Of a stretch of DNA of 64,000 nucleotides, positions 46,369 to 54,008 are shown one piece after another; within the stretch, counting starts at the first letter, position 1, and the number at the start of each line of letters is the position of its first letter. The notes beneath the pieces were generated by a model. That model worked only from the letters and a program-made list of their open reading frames with translations. It had not been told where the DNA came from and ran no database searches. Both the position numbers and the translations under genes were made by a program. Origin of the DNA: a bacterium. Lineage in GTDB: Bacteria > UBA4055. Where the stretch lies: the NCBI GenBank assembly GCA_029559475.1, contig JAKQBN010000030.1, forward strand, positions 62,001-126,000, given 5' to 3'.

Positions 46369-46399
46369 TTCAGTCCTTTAAAAAACGGCAGGGAAGATA

Positions 46400-48088
46400 A
46401 TGAGCTATCTCGTTATAGCCAGAAAATACAGACCCCTAATATTCGAAGATGTGATCGGACAGGAACACGTAACGACCACGATCACGAACGCGATAAAGAA
46501 CAACAAAGTCCACCACGCCTATCTGCTCACAGGACCGAGAGGAGTGGGAAAAACAACTATCTCAAGGATCCTTGCCAAATCGCTGAACTGCGAAACCGGA
46601 GTAACACCGCGGCCGTGCTGTAAATGCAGGAACTGTCTTGAAATAGACCAGGGGATCAGCCTCGATGTAAAAGAGATAGACGGCGCTTCCAACAGAGGGA
46701 TCGACGAAATAAGGGACCTAAGAGACGATATTAAATTCTCACCTGCTTCGAGCAGAAAGAAAATATATATAATCGATGAAGTTCACATGCTCACAAATCA
46801 GGCGTTCAACGCTCTTTTAAAGACGCTTGAAGAGCCTCCGGAACACGCGGTATTCATATTCGCCACAACAGAAGCCAACGAAGTTCCGGCTACAATACTA
46901 TCCAGATGCCAGAGGCACGATTTCAAACGAGTGGAGATACCGGTATTAACAAAAGCTTTGAAAACCATCTGCGAAAAAGAAGGCGTCTCGATCGATGATG
47001 AATCATTGATAATGATTGCAAAAAGCGGTGACGGATCTGTAAGGGATTCACAGTCGACACTGGATCAGGTAATAGCCTACGCCGGAAATAGCGTAACCGC
47101 TCAGCTGACCTACGAAGCTCTCGGACTGCCCGGACTCGATATGTTTTTTGATTTTCTCGATATTGCCATATCAAAAAACACAGGTTCACTACTGACATTT
47201 ATTGACGGGATATTCGGAAAAGGTCTGCACATAATCTCGTTCGTAAAAGGTCTGATGGAATTCTACAGAGACCTGCTAATCTTAAAAACAGTAAAAGACG
47301 CACGAATCCTCGACATGACCGGCGAGAACGTGATCCGGCTTGAAAAATATACTCAGAAATTCGGTGAAAAGGACATGCTGATGTTCTTAGACATACTCAG
47401 CCAGTCTGTTTCCAGACTCAAATCATCGCCTTACCAGCGGATGGAATTCGAGCTTATTCTCTTAAAAATACTTCATCATGAGCCTGTAACCGAAATAGAA
47501 ACTATACTACAAAAACTTTCTCTGATAGAAGGCGATCAGGAGATAAGCATAGATGAAATTGTAAAAGATGTTTCTTCTCGCCTGAACCTTCAGTCTGTTC
47601 AGACCCCTGCAGAAATTTCCGCTAAACAGGCAGAGATCAAAAAAAAAACTCCTGAAACAGTAGCGGAATCTGCCACACCGGATTCAGAAATAAAATTCGG
47701 ATTGAAAGAGATCACAGACAGATGGAAAGAATTTATCGCTTACGTTTCAGAAAGCAATTCGAAACTCAATTTTCTTGAATATGGAGTGCCTTTCAATCTC
47801 AAAGACAACCGGAAACTCGAAGTAAAATTCGATCCTAAAGATAAAATATTCATGAATCTCTGCGACTCGAAAAAAGAAGAAATAGAAAAGGAATTCGCAG
47901 CTTTTTATAAAGTTGATGATTTCAAAATAACTCTTATTAGAAGCGATGTAAAGGACAGCGAAAGAATAATTGAGATAATACCCAAAAAGAAAAAAACCGA
48001 TGATGAAAAAAAGAACGACCTTCTAAAAGAAGCTCCGCAGCTGAAATTTTTATTTGAAGACCCGTTCAATTGTAAATTTGTAGATTAA
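46400..48088 (+). CDS. dnaX: DNA polymerase III subunits gamma/tau
   Basis: Clamp-loader ATPase of the replicative polymerase, 562 aa. Walker A GPRGVGKTTISRILAK near 45-60, zinc-binding cysteines CCKCRNC preceded by CETG, Walker B IIDEVHML, sensor 1 TILSRCQRHDF. The C-terminal part (370-562) holds the linker and a tau-like domain with Lys-rich ends. I see no obvious slippery A-run like the one that makes the short gamma form in E. coli, though AAAAAAAA-like stretches exist near 47640 and 48000. GGGAAG precedes the ATG. It is first in dnaX-ybaB-recR, a widely conserved order. Confidence 0.95.
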   Translation: MSYLVIARKYRPLIFEDVIGQEHVTTTITNAIKNNKVHHAYLLTGPRGVGKTTISRILAKSLNCETGVTPRPCCKCRNCLEIDQGISLDVKEIDGASNRGIDEIRDLRDDIKFSPASSRKKIYIIDEVHMLTNQAFNALLKTLEEPPEHAVFIFATTEANEVPATILSRCQRHDFKRVEIPVLTKALKTICEKEGVSIDDESLIMIAKSGDGSVRDSQSTLDQVIAYAGNSVTAQLTYEALGLPGLDMFFDFLDIAISKNTGSLLTFIDGIFGKGLHIISFVKGLMEFYRDLLILKTVKDARILDMTGENVIRLEKYTQKFGEKDMLMFLDILSQSVSRLKSSPYQRMEFELILLKILHHEPVTEIETILQKLSLIEGDQEISIDEIVKDVSSRLNLQSVQTPAEISAKQAEIKKKTPETVAESATPDSEIKFGLKEITDRWKEFIAYVSESNSKLNFLEYGVPFNLKDNRKLEVKFDPKDKIFMNLCDSKKEEIEKEFAAFYKVDDFKITLIRSDVKDSERIIEIIPKKKKTDDEKKNDLLKEAPQLKFLFEDPFNCKFVD

Positions 48089-48105
48089 CTCAGGAGTAGT
48101 AGTAT

Positions 48106-48438
48106 ATGGCAGGAATGAACATGGATATGAGCACCCTTTTAAAACAGGCTCAGAAAATGCAGGAGGATATGCAGAGATCGCAGGAACTTCTGGAAACACA
48201 GGAAGTGGAAGGAAAAGCGGGCGGCGGAATGGTAAAGGTTCGCATGAACGGCAAAAAGAAGATACTTTCTATTAAGATCGATCCTTCAATAATCGATCCC
48301 GAAGACGCGGAAGGTCTTGAAGATCTGATCACCGCGGCGGTAAATCAGGCGGCGGAAGAAGCTGATAAACTTTCAAATGATGAAATGACGAAGATCGTAC
48401 CTAAACTTCCCAGCGGATTCAAGATCCCCGGATTCTAA
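48106..48438 (+). CDS. ybaB: YbaB/EbfC nucleoid-associated protein
   Basis: Small DNA-binding protein of 110 aa. The family features are an N-terminal helix rich in Gln/Met/Lys (LLKQAQKMQEDMQRSQELLE), then VEGKAGGGMVKVRMNGKKKILSIKI and a helix DLITAAVNQAAEEADKL. It binds DNA as a dimer and is linked to recombination through its neighbour recR. It starts 17 bp after the dnaX stop; its stop codon overlaps the recR start (TAATG). Confidence 0.95.
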   Translation: MAGMNMDMSTLLKQAQKMQEDMQRSQELLETQEVEGKAGGGMVKVRMNGKKKILSIKIDPSIIDPEDAEGLEDLITAAVNQAAEEADKLSNDEMTKIVPKLPSGFKIPGF

Positions 48439-49037
48439 TGACTGAAACATCTGAAATACTTGAAAATCTAGTAACTTCGTTTGCGAGACTTCCCGGGATC
48501 GGAAAAAAATCCGCTCGCAGGCTGGCTTATTATATAATAAACTCTGACGAAAAAGTAGCAAGTGAATTCTCAGCCGCTCTTATTGACGCAAAAAAGAAGC
48601 TCGGCCTATGCAGGATATGCTACAATCTGACCGAAAATGAAACATGCGATATCTGCAGGGATCCGAAACGAAGCGGCGGTGTGATCTGCGTAGTTGAGAA
48701 CTTCAGCGATCTTTATCTTTTTGAAAGAACAGGAATGCATAAAGGCACATATCACGTGATAGGCGGGCTGATAAATCCGCTCGAAGGGATAAATCCCTCG
48801 TCTCTAAAACTGTCTCAGCTTTTCGAAAGAGTTGAAAAACAAAAGCCCGATGAAATAATTATCGGACTCAACAGATCTGTCGAAGGCGATACGACCGCAC
48901 TTTATATCGCTGAGAAACTGAAAGACAGCAGTGTCAAAATTTCAAGGCTCGCTACAGGGATTCCGGTCGGCGGAGAGATCGAATATACTGATGAGATCAC
49001 TCTCAAACAGGCATTCAGGGACAGAAAGGATATTTAA
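48438..49037 (+). CDS. recR: Recombination mediator RecR
   Basis: Component of the RecFOR pathway that loads RecA at gaps; 199 aa as usual. N-terminal helix-hairpin-helix LARLPGIGKKSARRLAYY-like (residues 12-28), zinc finger CRICYNLTENETCDICRD, then a Toprim domain (ICVVENFSDLYLFE, EIIIGLNRSVEGDTTALYIA) and the C-terminal RLATGIPVGGEIEYTDEITL motif. It overlaps ybaB by 1 bp and ends the dnaX operon; the next gene has its own promoter. Confidence 0.96.
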   Translation: MTETSEILENLVTSFARLPGIGKKSARRLAYYIINSDEKVASEFSAALIDAKKKLGLCRICYNLTENETCDICRDPKRSGGVICVVENFSDLYLFERTGMHKGTYHVIGGLINPLEGINPSSLKLSQLFERVEKQKPDEIIIGLNRSVEGDTTALYIAEKLKDSSVKISRLATGIPVGGEIEYTDEITLKQAFRDRKDI

Positions 49038-49056
49038 AACCTGGTAATCAGATGAC

Positions 49057-49085
49057 TTGACTTTAACCAAGTCCTTAGTTATTTT
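49057..49085 (+). promoter_or_regulatory. Promoter of the aminotransferase gene
   Basis: TTGACT (49057-49062), 17-bp spacer, TATTTT (49080-49085), 37 bp before the start codon. A GACTTG/CAAGTC hairpin overlaps the -35 and spacer; it may act as a weak recR terminator or an operator. Confidence 0.5.
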
Positions 49086-49121
49086 CCGCTCATTATAAAT
49101 TAACTGTTTACGGAGTATAGA

Positions 49122-50318
49122 ATGGGAAAACTGAAAATATCATCGAGAAATGAAATAATGCAGGCAAGCCCGATAAGAAAGCTTGCTCCTCTGGCTGTAA
49201 AAGCAAAAGCCGAAGGCGTTCACGTTTATCATCTGAACATCGGACAGCCGGACATAAAGACGTCTCAAAAAATGATAGACGCATATCATAACATTCCTGA
49301 AGTGATCGAGTACGGTCCGAGCGAAGGTCTTCATTCATACAGAAAAAAACTCGTGCAGTACTATAAAAAAATGAAGATAGATGTAAACGAATCGAATATT
49401 TTTATAACTACGGGCGGAAGTGAAGCAATAATATTTACGCTTTTATCAGCGCTCTCACCGGGCGATGAAGTCATAATTCCCGAACCGTTCTATACAAATT
49501 ATAACGGATTCGCAGTAATGGCAGGAGTTAACGTGGTTCCTGTTACAACAAATATCGAGAACGGATTCGACCTTCCCGATATGAAAGAATTCAAAGCTAA
49601 ACTTACTCCGAGAACAAAAGCGATAGTTATATGTAATCCGGGCAACCCGACAGGTGCCGTATTCAAAAAGGAAAGGCTTCAGGAACTCGTCGATTTTGCG
49701 AGAAAGCATGACCTTTACGTCATCTCCGACGAGGTTTACAGAGAATTCACATACGACTGTAAAGCAACATCTATACTTCAGTTCGATGATTTTGAAGAGA
49801 ACGCGGTTATGATCGATTCGACATCGAAAAGATATTCAGCCTGCGGTTCAAGAGTAGGATGCATCGTCACCCGCAATAAGGAACTTCTCGGTCTCGTTCT
49901 TAAATTCGGTCAGGCCAGACTTTGTCCGCCAAGTGTGGATCAGCAGGCTGCTGAAGCCGCTGTCGATACACCGGATTCATACTTCGAAGAAGTTCACAAA
50001 GAATATACGAAAAGAAGGAATGTCGCATATAAAGAACTGAAGAAGATCCCCGGAGCCGAGGTCCCTATGCCCATGGGAGCTTTTTATATGGTCGTCGGGC
50101 TTCCTATTGACGATGCCGATGATTTCGCGAAATGGCTTTTAACGGATTTCAGACATAATAAAGAAACCACTATGGTAGCTCCGGCTTCAGGTTTCTACGC
50201 TACGCCGGGTCTTGGAAAAAATCAGATAAGAATAGCTTACGTTCTAAAAGAAGCAGATCTGATAAAAGCCATCAATATACTTAAGATCGGACTTGAAGAA
50301 TATAAGAAAAAGAAATAG
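49122..50318 (+). CDS. PLP-dependent class I aminotransferase (aspartate aminotransferase-like)
   Basis: A 398-aa fold-type I aminotransferase. HLNIGQPDIKTSQ near 36, ITTGGSEAI, CNPGNPTGAVF near 170, VISDEVYREFTYD, and the PLP-lysine in DSTSKRYSACGSRVGC near 230. SKRYSACGSR is the form found in the Bacteroidota-type aspartate aminotransferases. Substrate range (aspartate, aromatic amino acids or others) cannot be fixed from sequence. GGAG lies upstream of the ATG, and a promoter is visible at 49057-49085. The next gene starts 14 bp after its stop. Confidence 0.92.
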   Translation: MGKLKISSRNEIMQASPIRKLAPLAVKAKAEGVHVYHLNIGQPDIKTSQKMIDAYHNIPEVIEYGPSEGLHSYRKKLVQYYKKMKIDVNESNIFITTGGSEAIIFTLLSALSPGDEVIIPEPFYTNYNGFAVMAGVNVVPVTTNIENGFDLPDMKEFKAKLTPRTKAIVICNPGNPTGAVFKKERLQELVDFARKHDLYVISDEVYREFTYDCKATSILQFDDFEENAVMIDSTSKRYSACGSRVGCIVTRNKELLGLVLKFGQARLCPPSVDQQAAEAAVDTPDSYFEEVHKEYTKRRNVAYKELKKIPGAEVPMPMGAFYMVVGLPIDDADDFAKWLLTDFRHNKETTMVAPASGFYATPGLGKNQIRIAYVLKEADLIKAINILKIGLEEYKKKK

Positions 50319-50332
50319 ATTGAAAGGGTTAG

Positions 50333-50599
50333 ATGTTCGGAAATAACAACCCGCAGAGGCAGTTTTCATACACTTCGTCAAAAAGCGTGAAGGTCGATAG
50401 AAACAAAGATATTCGCGACAGGATGAAAATTTCCTCGTTTTCGCTGCAGGATAAAAAACCTGATAAGAAAAGACTGATTCTTTTTGTAATAATGCTGCTT
50501 TTAGTAGTCGGGTTTATAATTTACATCGGATATTCTCCCGCTGATACCGACAGCTTAATAATACAGGAAAACGAACTGGAAAAAGTTAATGGACAATAA
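50333..50599 (+). CDS. Small single-pass membrane protein of unknown function
   Basis: An 88-aa protein. Residues 1-45 are hydrophilic and basic (KSVKVDRNKDIRDRMK); one transmembrane helix lies at about 48-67 (LILFVIMLLLVVGFIIYIGY); a short acidic tail follows. The basic N-terminal side should be cytoplasmic. It has a GAAAGGG ribosome-binding site and sits between the aminotransferase gene (14 bp) and the YkgJ-type gene (11-bp overlap), so it is a real, translationally coupled gene. I do not recognise a family. Confidence 0.7.
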   Translation: MFGNNNPQRQFSYTSSKSVKVDRNKDIRDRMKISSFSLQDKKPDKKRLILFVIMLLLVVGFIIYIGYSPADTDSLIIQENELEKVNGQ

Positions 50600-51098
50600 T
50601 CAGTACTATTTTGACGCGTATTTTGATTTTATAAATTTTGTTGACGAGAGAATAGCGGAACTGGAAAAGATCCATTCAAAGAATCTTGTCTGCAAAAAGA
50701 AATGCTGCTTCTGCTGTATGAACACAACCGTGCTGCCCATTGAATTCTTTTCTATCCTTTCCAAAATAAAACTGTCAGGGAAAAAACCTGAACTTACAAA
50801 TGAAAGCTGCGCTTTTTTGAAAAATTCACTGTGTCAGATCTATCAGATAAGACCCTTGATCTGCAGGACCCACGGACTTCTGCTTGCATACGGAAAGGAC
50901 GATGATCCGCTTGCAAAAGACGTAACTTTCTGCGAACTGAATTTCACAAAAAGCATTCCTAAACTGACTGAAAAAAATGTTCTCGATATGGATGAACTGA
51001 ATATCGAGCTTGTCAGGCTGAATGAAAAATTCTTAAAATCCTACGATGGGGAATTGCCCGAGCGTATGGAACTTTCCGATATAATAAAATACCTATAA
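50589..51098 (+). CDS. YkgJ-family cysteine cluster protein
   Basis: A 169-aa protein with the YkgJ/CxxCxxCC-type metal-binding pattern: CKKKCCFCCMNTTVLPIEF at residues 37-55, then CAFLKNSLCQIYQIRPLICR and a later FCELNF. The cysteines probably bind zinc or an Fe-S cluster; the family function is unknown. The start overlaps the small membrane protein gene by 11 bp. The 3' end overlaps the convergent acyl-CoA synthetase gene by 6 bp, so no terminator fits between them. Confidence 0.9.
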   Translation: MDNNQYYFDAYFDFINFVDERIAELEKIHSKNLVCKKKCCFCCMNTTVLPIEFFSILSKIKLSGKKPELTNESCAFLKNSLCQIYQIRPLICRTHGLLLAYGKDDDPLAKDVTFCELNFTKSIPKLTEKNVLDMDELNIELVRLNEKFLKSYDGELPERMELSDIIKYL

Positions 51099-53777
51099 TT
51101 CTTTCTCAACTTCAACCGTCGAGTCATCCTGTCTTTCCAGAAGAATAAAATCCCGTTTTTTGAATAAAGCTATCATTCTTTGATTATCTGAAGTAGTCTG
51201 AGCGTATATTTTCCTGATCCCCCATTTTTTTGCAATCTCTATGCAGAAATCAGTTATTATCCCGCCGAGATCCTTGTTCTGCCACTTATCAGTTATTAGA
51301 ATAGCGTACTCAGCTGTATTATGCTCCGGATCCGAAATAAGCCTGCCTACGCCCAGCAGTTTCTTCCTGCCTTCTTCTTCGATCTCCGCTACAATGGCTA
51401 TTTCCCTGTCATAATCTATATAACAGTATCTTGTAGCAACATCATGGGAAGACCACTGGAAAAAATATCTGAAACGTGAGTAAATGGATTCTTTAGAACA
51501 GCTGCCCAGCAGTTCAAGCCATAAAGGTTCATCTTCAGGTTTGATCGGTCTTAAAATAATGTTCTTATTATCGGCTTTGATCTTATCATTAACGAATTCT
51601 TCCGGGTATGGTTTCAAAGCCAGATGCGAATATTTTTCGATATTTTTGCCCGACATTTCAAGATCTACAACAACTCTCGAATCAAGAGCGTAAACTCCTT
51701 CAGGTCCGGCAATAAGAGGATTTATGTCTAACTCAGTGATCTCGGGATAATCGGCGGCAAGATATGAAAGTCTTATCATTACTTCGATTAGCTTATCTAT
51801 ATTTACGGGCTGCTTTCCCCTGTAGCCTTTAAGAAGAGGCCATATTTTGAGGTCTTCGAGCATCCTTCGCGCCAGTCTTTCGTTCAAAGGTGGAAATCCG
51901 AGAGACCTGTCGCTGAATAATTCGGCAGTAACTCCGCCCGAACCTACTAAAATTACTGTGCCGAAAACCGAATCTTTCTTGATTCCGAGGATAAGTTCGA
52001 CCGAATCCTTCATTTTTACCATCTTCTGGACTGTAACTCCTTCAATGTGCGCTTCAGAACATTTTTCTTTTACGCTGGAAATTATCTTTTTATGCGATAA
52101 ACGTGCCGTCTGATCAGAATTTATATCTACGATCACTCCTCCCGAATCTGATTTGTGAGTAATATCCGGTGAATTGATCTTGAATACAACGGGATAACCT
52201 ATCCTGTTGGATATCTTCACTGCTTCATTTTCGTCTTTTGCGTTAACGGGCATTGTAACGTTAATGTCGTACGCAGAAAGCAGTTTTTTTGAATTTTCTT
52301 CGGACAGAATTTTTATTTCATTCTGCGTTATTGCCCTGAATTCTTCCCTTATCTTTTTTCTATTCAGAGAAAAACTGACAGGGATATCTCTCGGTGTTTC
52401 ATATAAAGTTTCCAGATTCCTTGAATATTCCACCAGTGTCATAAAAGCCCTGACAGCCTGCTCAGGTGTTTTATATGCCGGTATTCCGTTATCATTAAGT
52501 ATTTTGACGCCTTCGCTCATGTTCTTTCCGCCAAGCCATGACGCGAGTATAGGTTTTTTTGTTGTTTCCTGAAGTTCACCGATAGCCTTTGCCGTATTTG
52601 CAGGATTGGTCATTGCCTGAGGAGTTAGAATAACAAGGACAGCATCGCAGTTTTTATCTTCAAGAACGACTTTTACTGCTTTTGCGATCCTTTTGGATCT
52701 TGCGTCTCCCAGAACATCTACAGGATTTCCGTGCGACCATTGTTCGGGCAGGTTCTCGTTCAGAACTGCCATAGTTTCTTCACTTAGTCTGGCCAGTTTA
52801 CCCTTTGAATCTATAAGGGCATCAGTAGCCATTACTCCTGGTCCACCCGCGTTCGTAATAATGCCCAGTCTCGATCCTTTCGGGAATCTGTTCCTGGCTA
52901 TAAGTTCTGCGCAGTCGAAAATCTCTCCGATATCATAGACCCTCGCCAACCCTATCCTTCTGAAGGCCGCGTCATAAACGTTATCTTCGGATGCAAGAGC
53001 ACCGGTATGCGATGCCGCAACAGCTGCGGATTCGGGAAATCTTCCCGCTTTATATACTATTATAGGCTTTGAACGGGCGAAGGCTCTTGCTGCAGTCATA
53101 AATTTACGCACGTCGTTTACGGATTCTATGTAAAGAATAATCGATCTGGTGTTCTCATCCTCTCCGAAATAATCAATGAGGTGCCCGTAATCGACGTCGA
53201 TCGTATTTCCTATAGAAACAAAACTTGAAAATCCGATCTTTTCCTCTTTTGCCCAGTCAAGAACCGAAGTGCAGAGAGCTCCTGATTGAGAAATAAAAGC
53301 GATATTTCCCTTATCGGGCATATTTCCTGCGAAGCTTGCGTTCAGGCCGATCCCGGGAATGATAACACCCAGGCAGTTCGGTCCAATTATTCTCATATTT
53401 TTAAATCTTGAACGTTCATTTTTTATCATTTCCTCGAGCTGTCTGCCTTCTTCGCCTGTTTCTTTAAATCCTGATGACATTATGATTATCCCGGATATTC
53501 CCGCCTCTCCGCATTTCCTGACCCATTCCGGAACGGTTTTCGCGGCTGAACAGATTATTGCAAGATCGGGTTTTTTCGGAAGGCTTTCCAGATCAGGAAA
53601 ACACGGCATTGCCATTACAGCCTCTATATCCTGATTTATGGGGTAAACAACTCCCTTATATCCGCTTCCCGCTATGTTCGTCAGAACTTTTCCGCTTACG
53701 CTGTTAGGATTAGAAGATACTCCTATAAGAGCAATTCTTTTCGGGTTGAATATACAGTCGAGATTATGAACGTTCAT
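51093..53777 (-). CDS. ADP-forming acyl-CoA (acetyl-CoA) synthetase fused to a GNAT domain
   Basis: An 894-aa fusion. CoA-binding domain 1-135 (PKRIALIGVSSNPNSVSGKV), ligase CoA domains 140-440 with the phospho-His in AASHTGALASEDNVYDAAF near 255, ATP-grasp domain about 490-700 (GYPVVFKINSPDITHKSDSGG), and a C-terminal GNAT acetyltransferase at about 730-890 (LLGVGRLISDPEHNTAEYAI, NKDLGGIITDFCIEIA). Such proteins either make ATP from acetyl-CoA or act as protein lysine acetyltransferases (Pat/AcuA-like). I start at the ATG at 53777 because GGAG is 9 nt upstream; the ATG at 53786 has no spacing from it. A strong terminator and tRNA-Phe lie upstream. Confidence 0.93.
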   Translation of the reverse strand: MNVHNLDCIFNPKRIALIGVSSNPNSVSGKVLTNIAGSGYKGVVYPINQDIEAVMAMPCFPDLESLPKKPDLAIICSAAKTVPEWVRKCGEAGISGIIIMSSGFKETGEEGRQLEEMIKNERSRFKNMRIIGPNCLGVIIPGIGLNASFAGNMPDKGNIAFISQSGALCTSVLDWAKEEKIGFSSFVSIGNTIDVDYGHLIDYFGEDENTRSIILYIESVNDVRKFMTAARAFARSKPIIVYKAGRFPESAAVAASHTGALASEDNVYDAAFRRIGLARVYDIGEIFDCAELIARNRFPKGSRLGIITNAGGPGVMATDALIDSKGKLARLSEETMAVLNENLPEQWSHGNPVDVLGDARSKRIAKAVKVVLEDKNCDAVLVILTPQAMTNPANTAKAIGELQETTKKPILASWLGGKNMSEGVKILNDNGIPAYKTPEQAVRAFMTLVEYSRNLETLYETPRDIPVSFSLNRKKIREEFRAITQNEIKILSEENSKKLLSAYDINVTMPVNAKDENEAVKISNRIGYPVVFKINSPDITHKSDSGGVIVDINSDQTARLSHKKIISSVKEKCSEAHIEGVTVQKMVKMKDSVELILGIKKDSVFGTVILVGSGGVTAELFSDRSLGFPPLNERLARRMLEDLKIWPLLKGYRGKQPVNIDKLIEVMIRLSYLAADYPEITELDINPLIAGPEGVYALDSRVVVDLEMSGKNIEKYSHLALKPYPEEFVNDKIKADNKNIILRPIKPEDEPLWLELLGSCSKESIYSRFRYFFQWSSHDVATRYCYIDYDREIAIVAEIEEEGRKKLLGVGRLISDPEHNTAEYAILITDKWQNKDLGGIITDFCIEIAKKWGIRKIYAQTTSDNQRMIALFKKRDFILLERQDDSTVEVEKEL

Positions 53778-53814
53778 TTTTTTCATCTCCGTTTTGAGAT
53801 TTTTCTAAAAGACA

Positions 53815-53842
53815 AAAGGCTTTGATCTCTCAAAGCCTTTTT
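53815..53842 (-). terminator. Terminator after tRNA-Phe
   Basis: AAAGGCTTTGA (53815-53825), loop TCTC, TCAAAGCCTTT (53830-53840): an 11-bp perfect stem with T-runs on both strands. It ends the tRNA transcript and also insulates the divergent side. Confidence 0.9.
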
Positions 53843-53848
53843 ATCTTC

Positions 53849-53924
53849 TGGTGCCTCCTCGCGGAATTGAACCACGGACACAAGGATTTTCAGTCCTTTG
53901 CTCTACCGACTGAGCTAAGAAGGC
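53849..53924 (-). tRNA. tRNA-Phe (GAA)
   Basis: A 76-nt tRNA on the minus strand. The acceptor stem GCCTTCT pairs with AGGAGGC (one G-U), D-arm GCTC/GAGC, anticodon stem AAGGA/TCCTT with loop CTGAAAA (anticodon GAA), variable loop GTGTC, T-arm CGTGG/CCGCG with TTCAATT. Discriminator A and CCA are encoded. It follows rpoC and has its own promoter. Confidence 0.97.
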
Positions 53925-53947
53925 ATCAATTATCGGTACGGGGTCTA

Positions 53948-53976
53948 AATATACAATTATTTCAATACCTTGTCAA
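53948..53976 (-). promoter_or_regulatory. Promoter of tRNA-Phe
   Basis: Minus strand: TTGACA (53976-53971), 17-bp spacer, TATATT (53953-53948), then a GC-rich discriminator (GACCCC). The start would be about 17 nt before the tRNA 5' end. GC-rich discriminators are typical of stringently controlled stable-RNA promoters. Confidence 0.75.
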
Positions 53977-54008
53977 GCAACTTTTCGCTCATTTCAAGGC
54001 TCGGAGAA

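Larger units (their letters stand above)
45981..46399. other. Gene-free stretch with repeat elements
   Basis: About 420 bp without a credible gene. It holds a 125-bp element with terminal inverted repeats (45993-46117), a 7-bp hairpin (46126-46144), a second foldable element (about 46141-46300) and the dnaX promoter (46340-46368). I looked for the conserved 4.5S/SRP RNA core, which is often near dnaX, and did not find it. Confidence 0.7.

Noticed and set aside
46118-46399. 4.5S/SRP RNA gene near dnaX
   Set aside because: The conserved GGAA...AGCA loop sequences of SRP RNA are not present in the foldable region.
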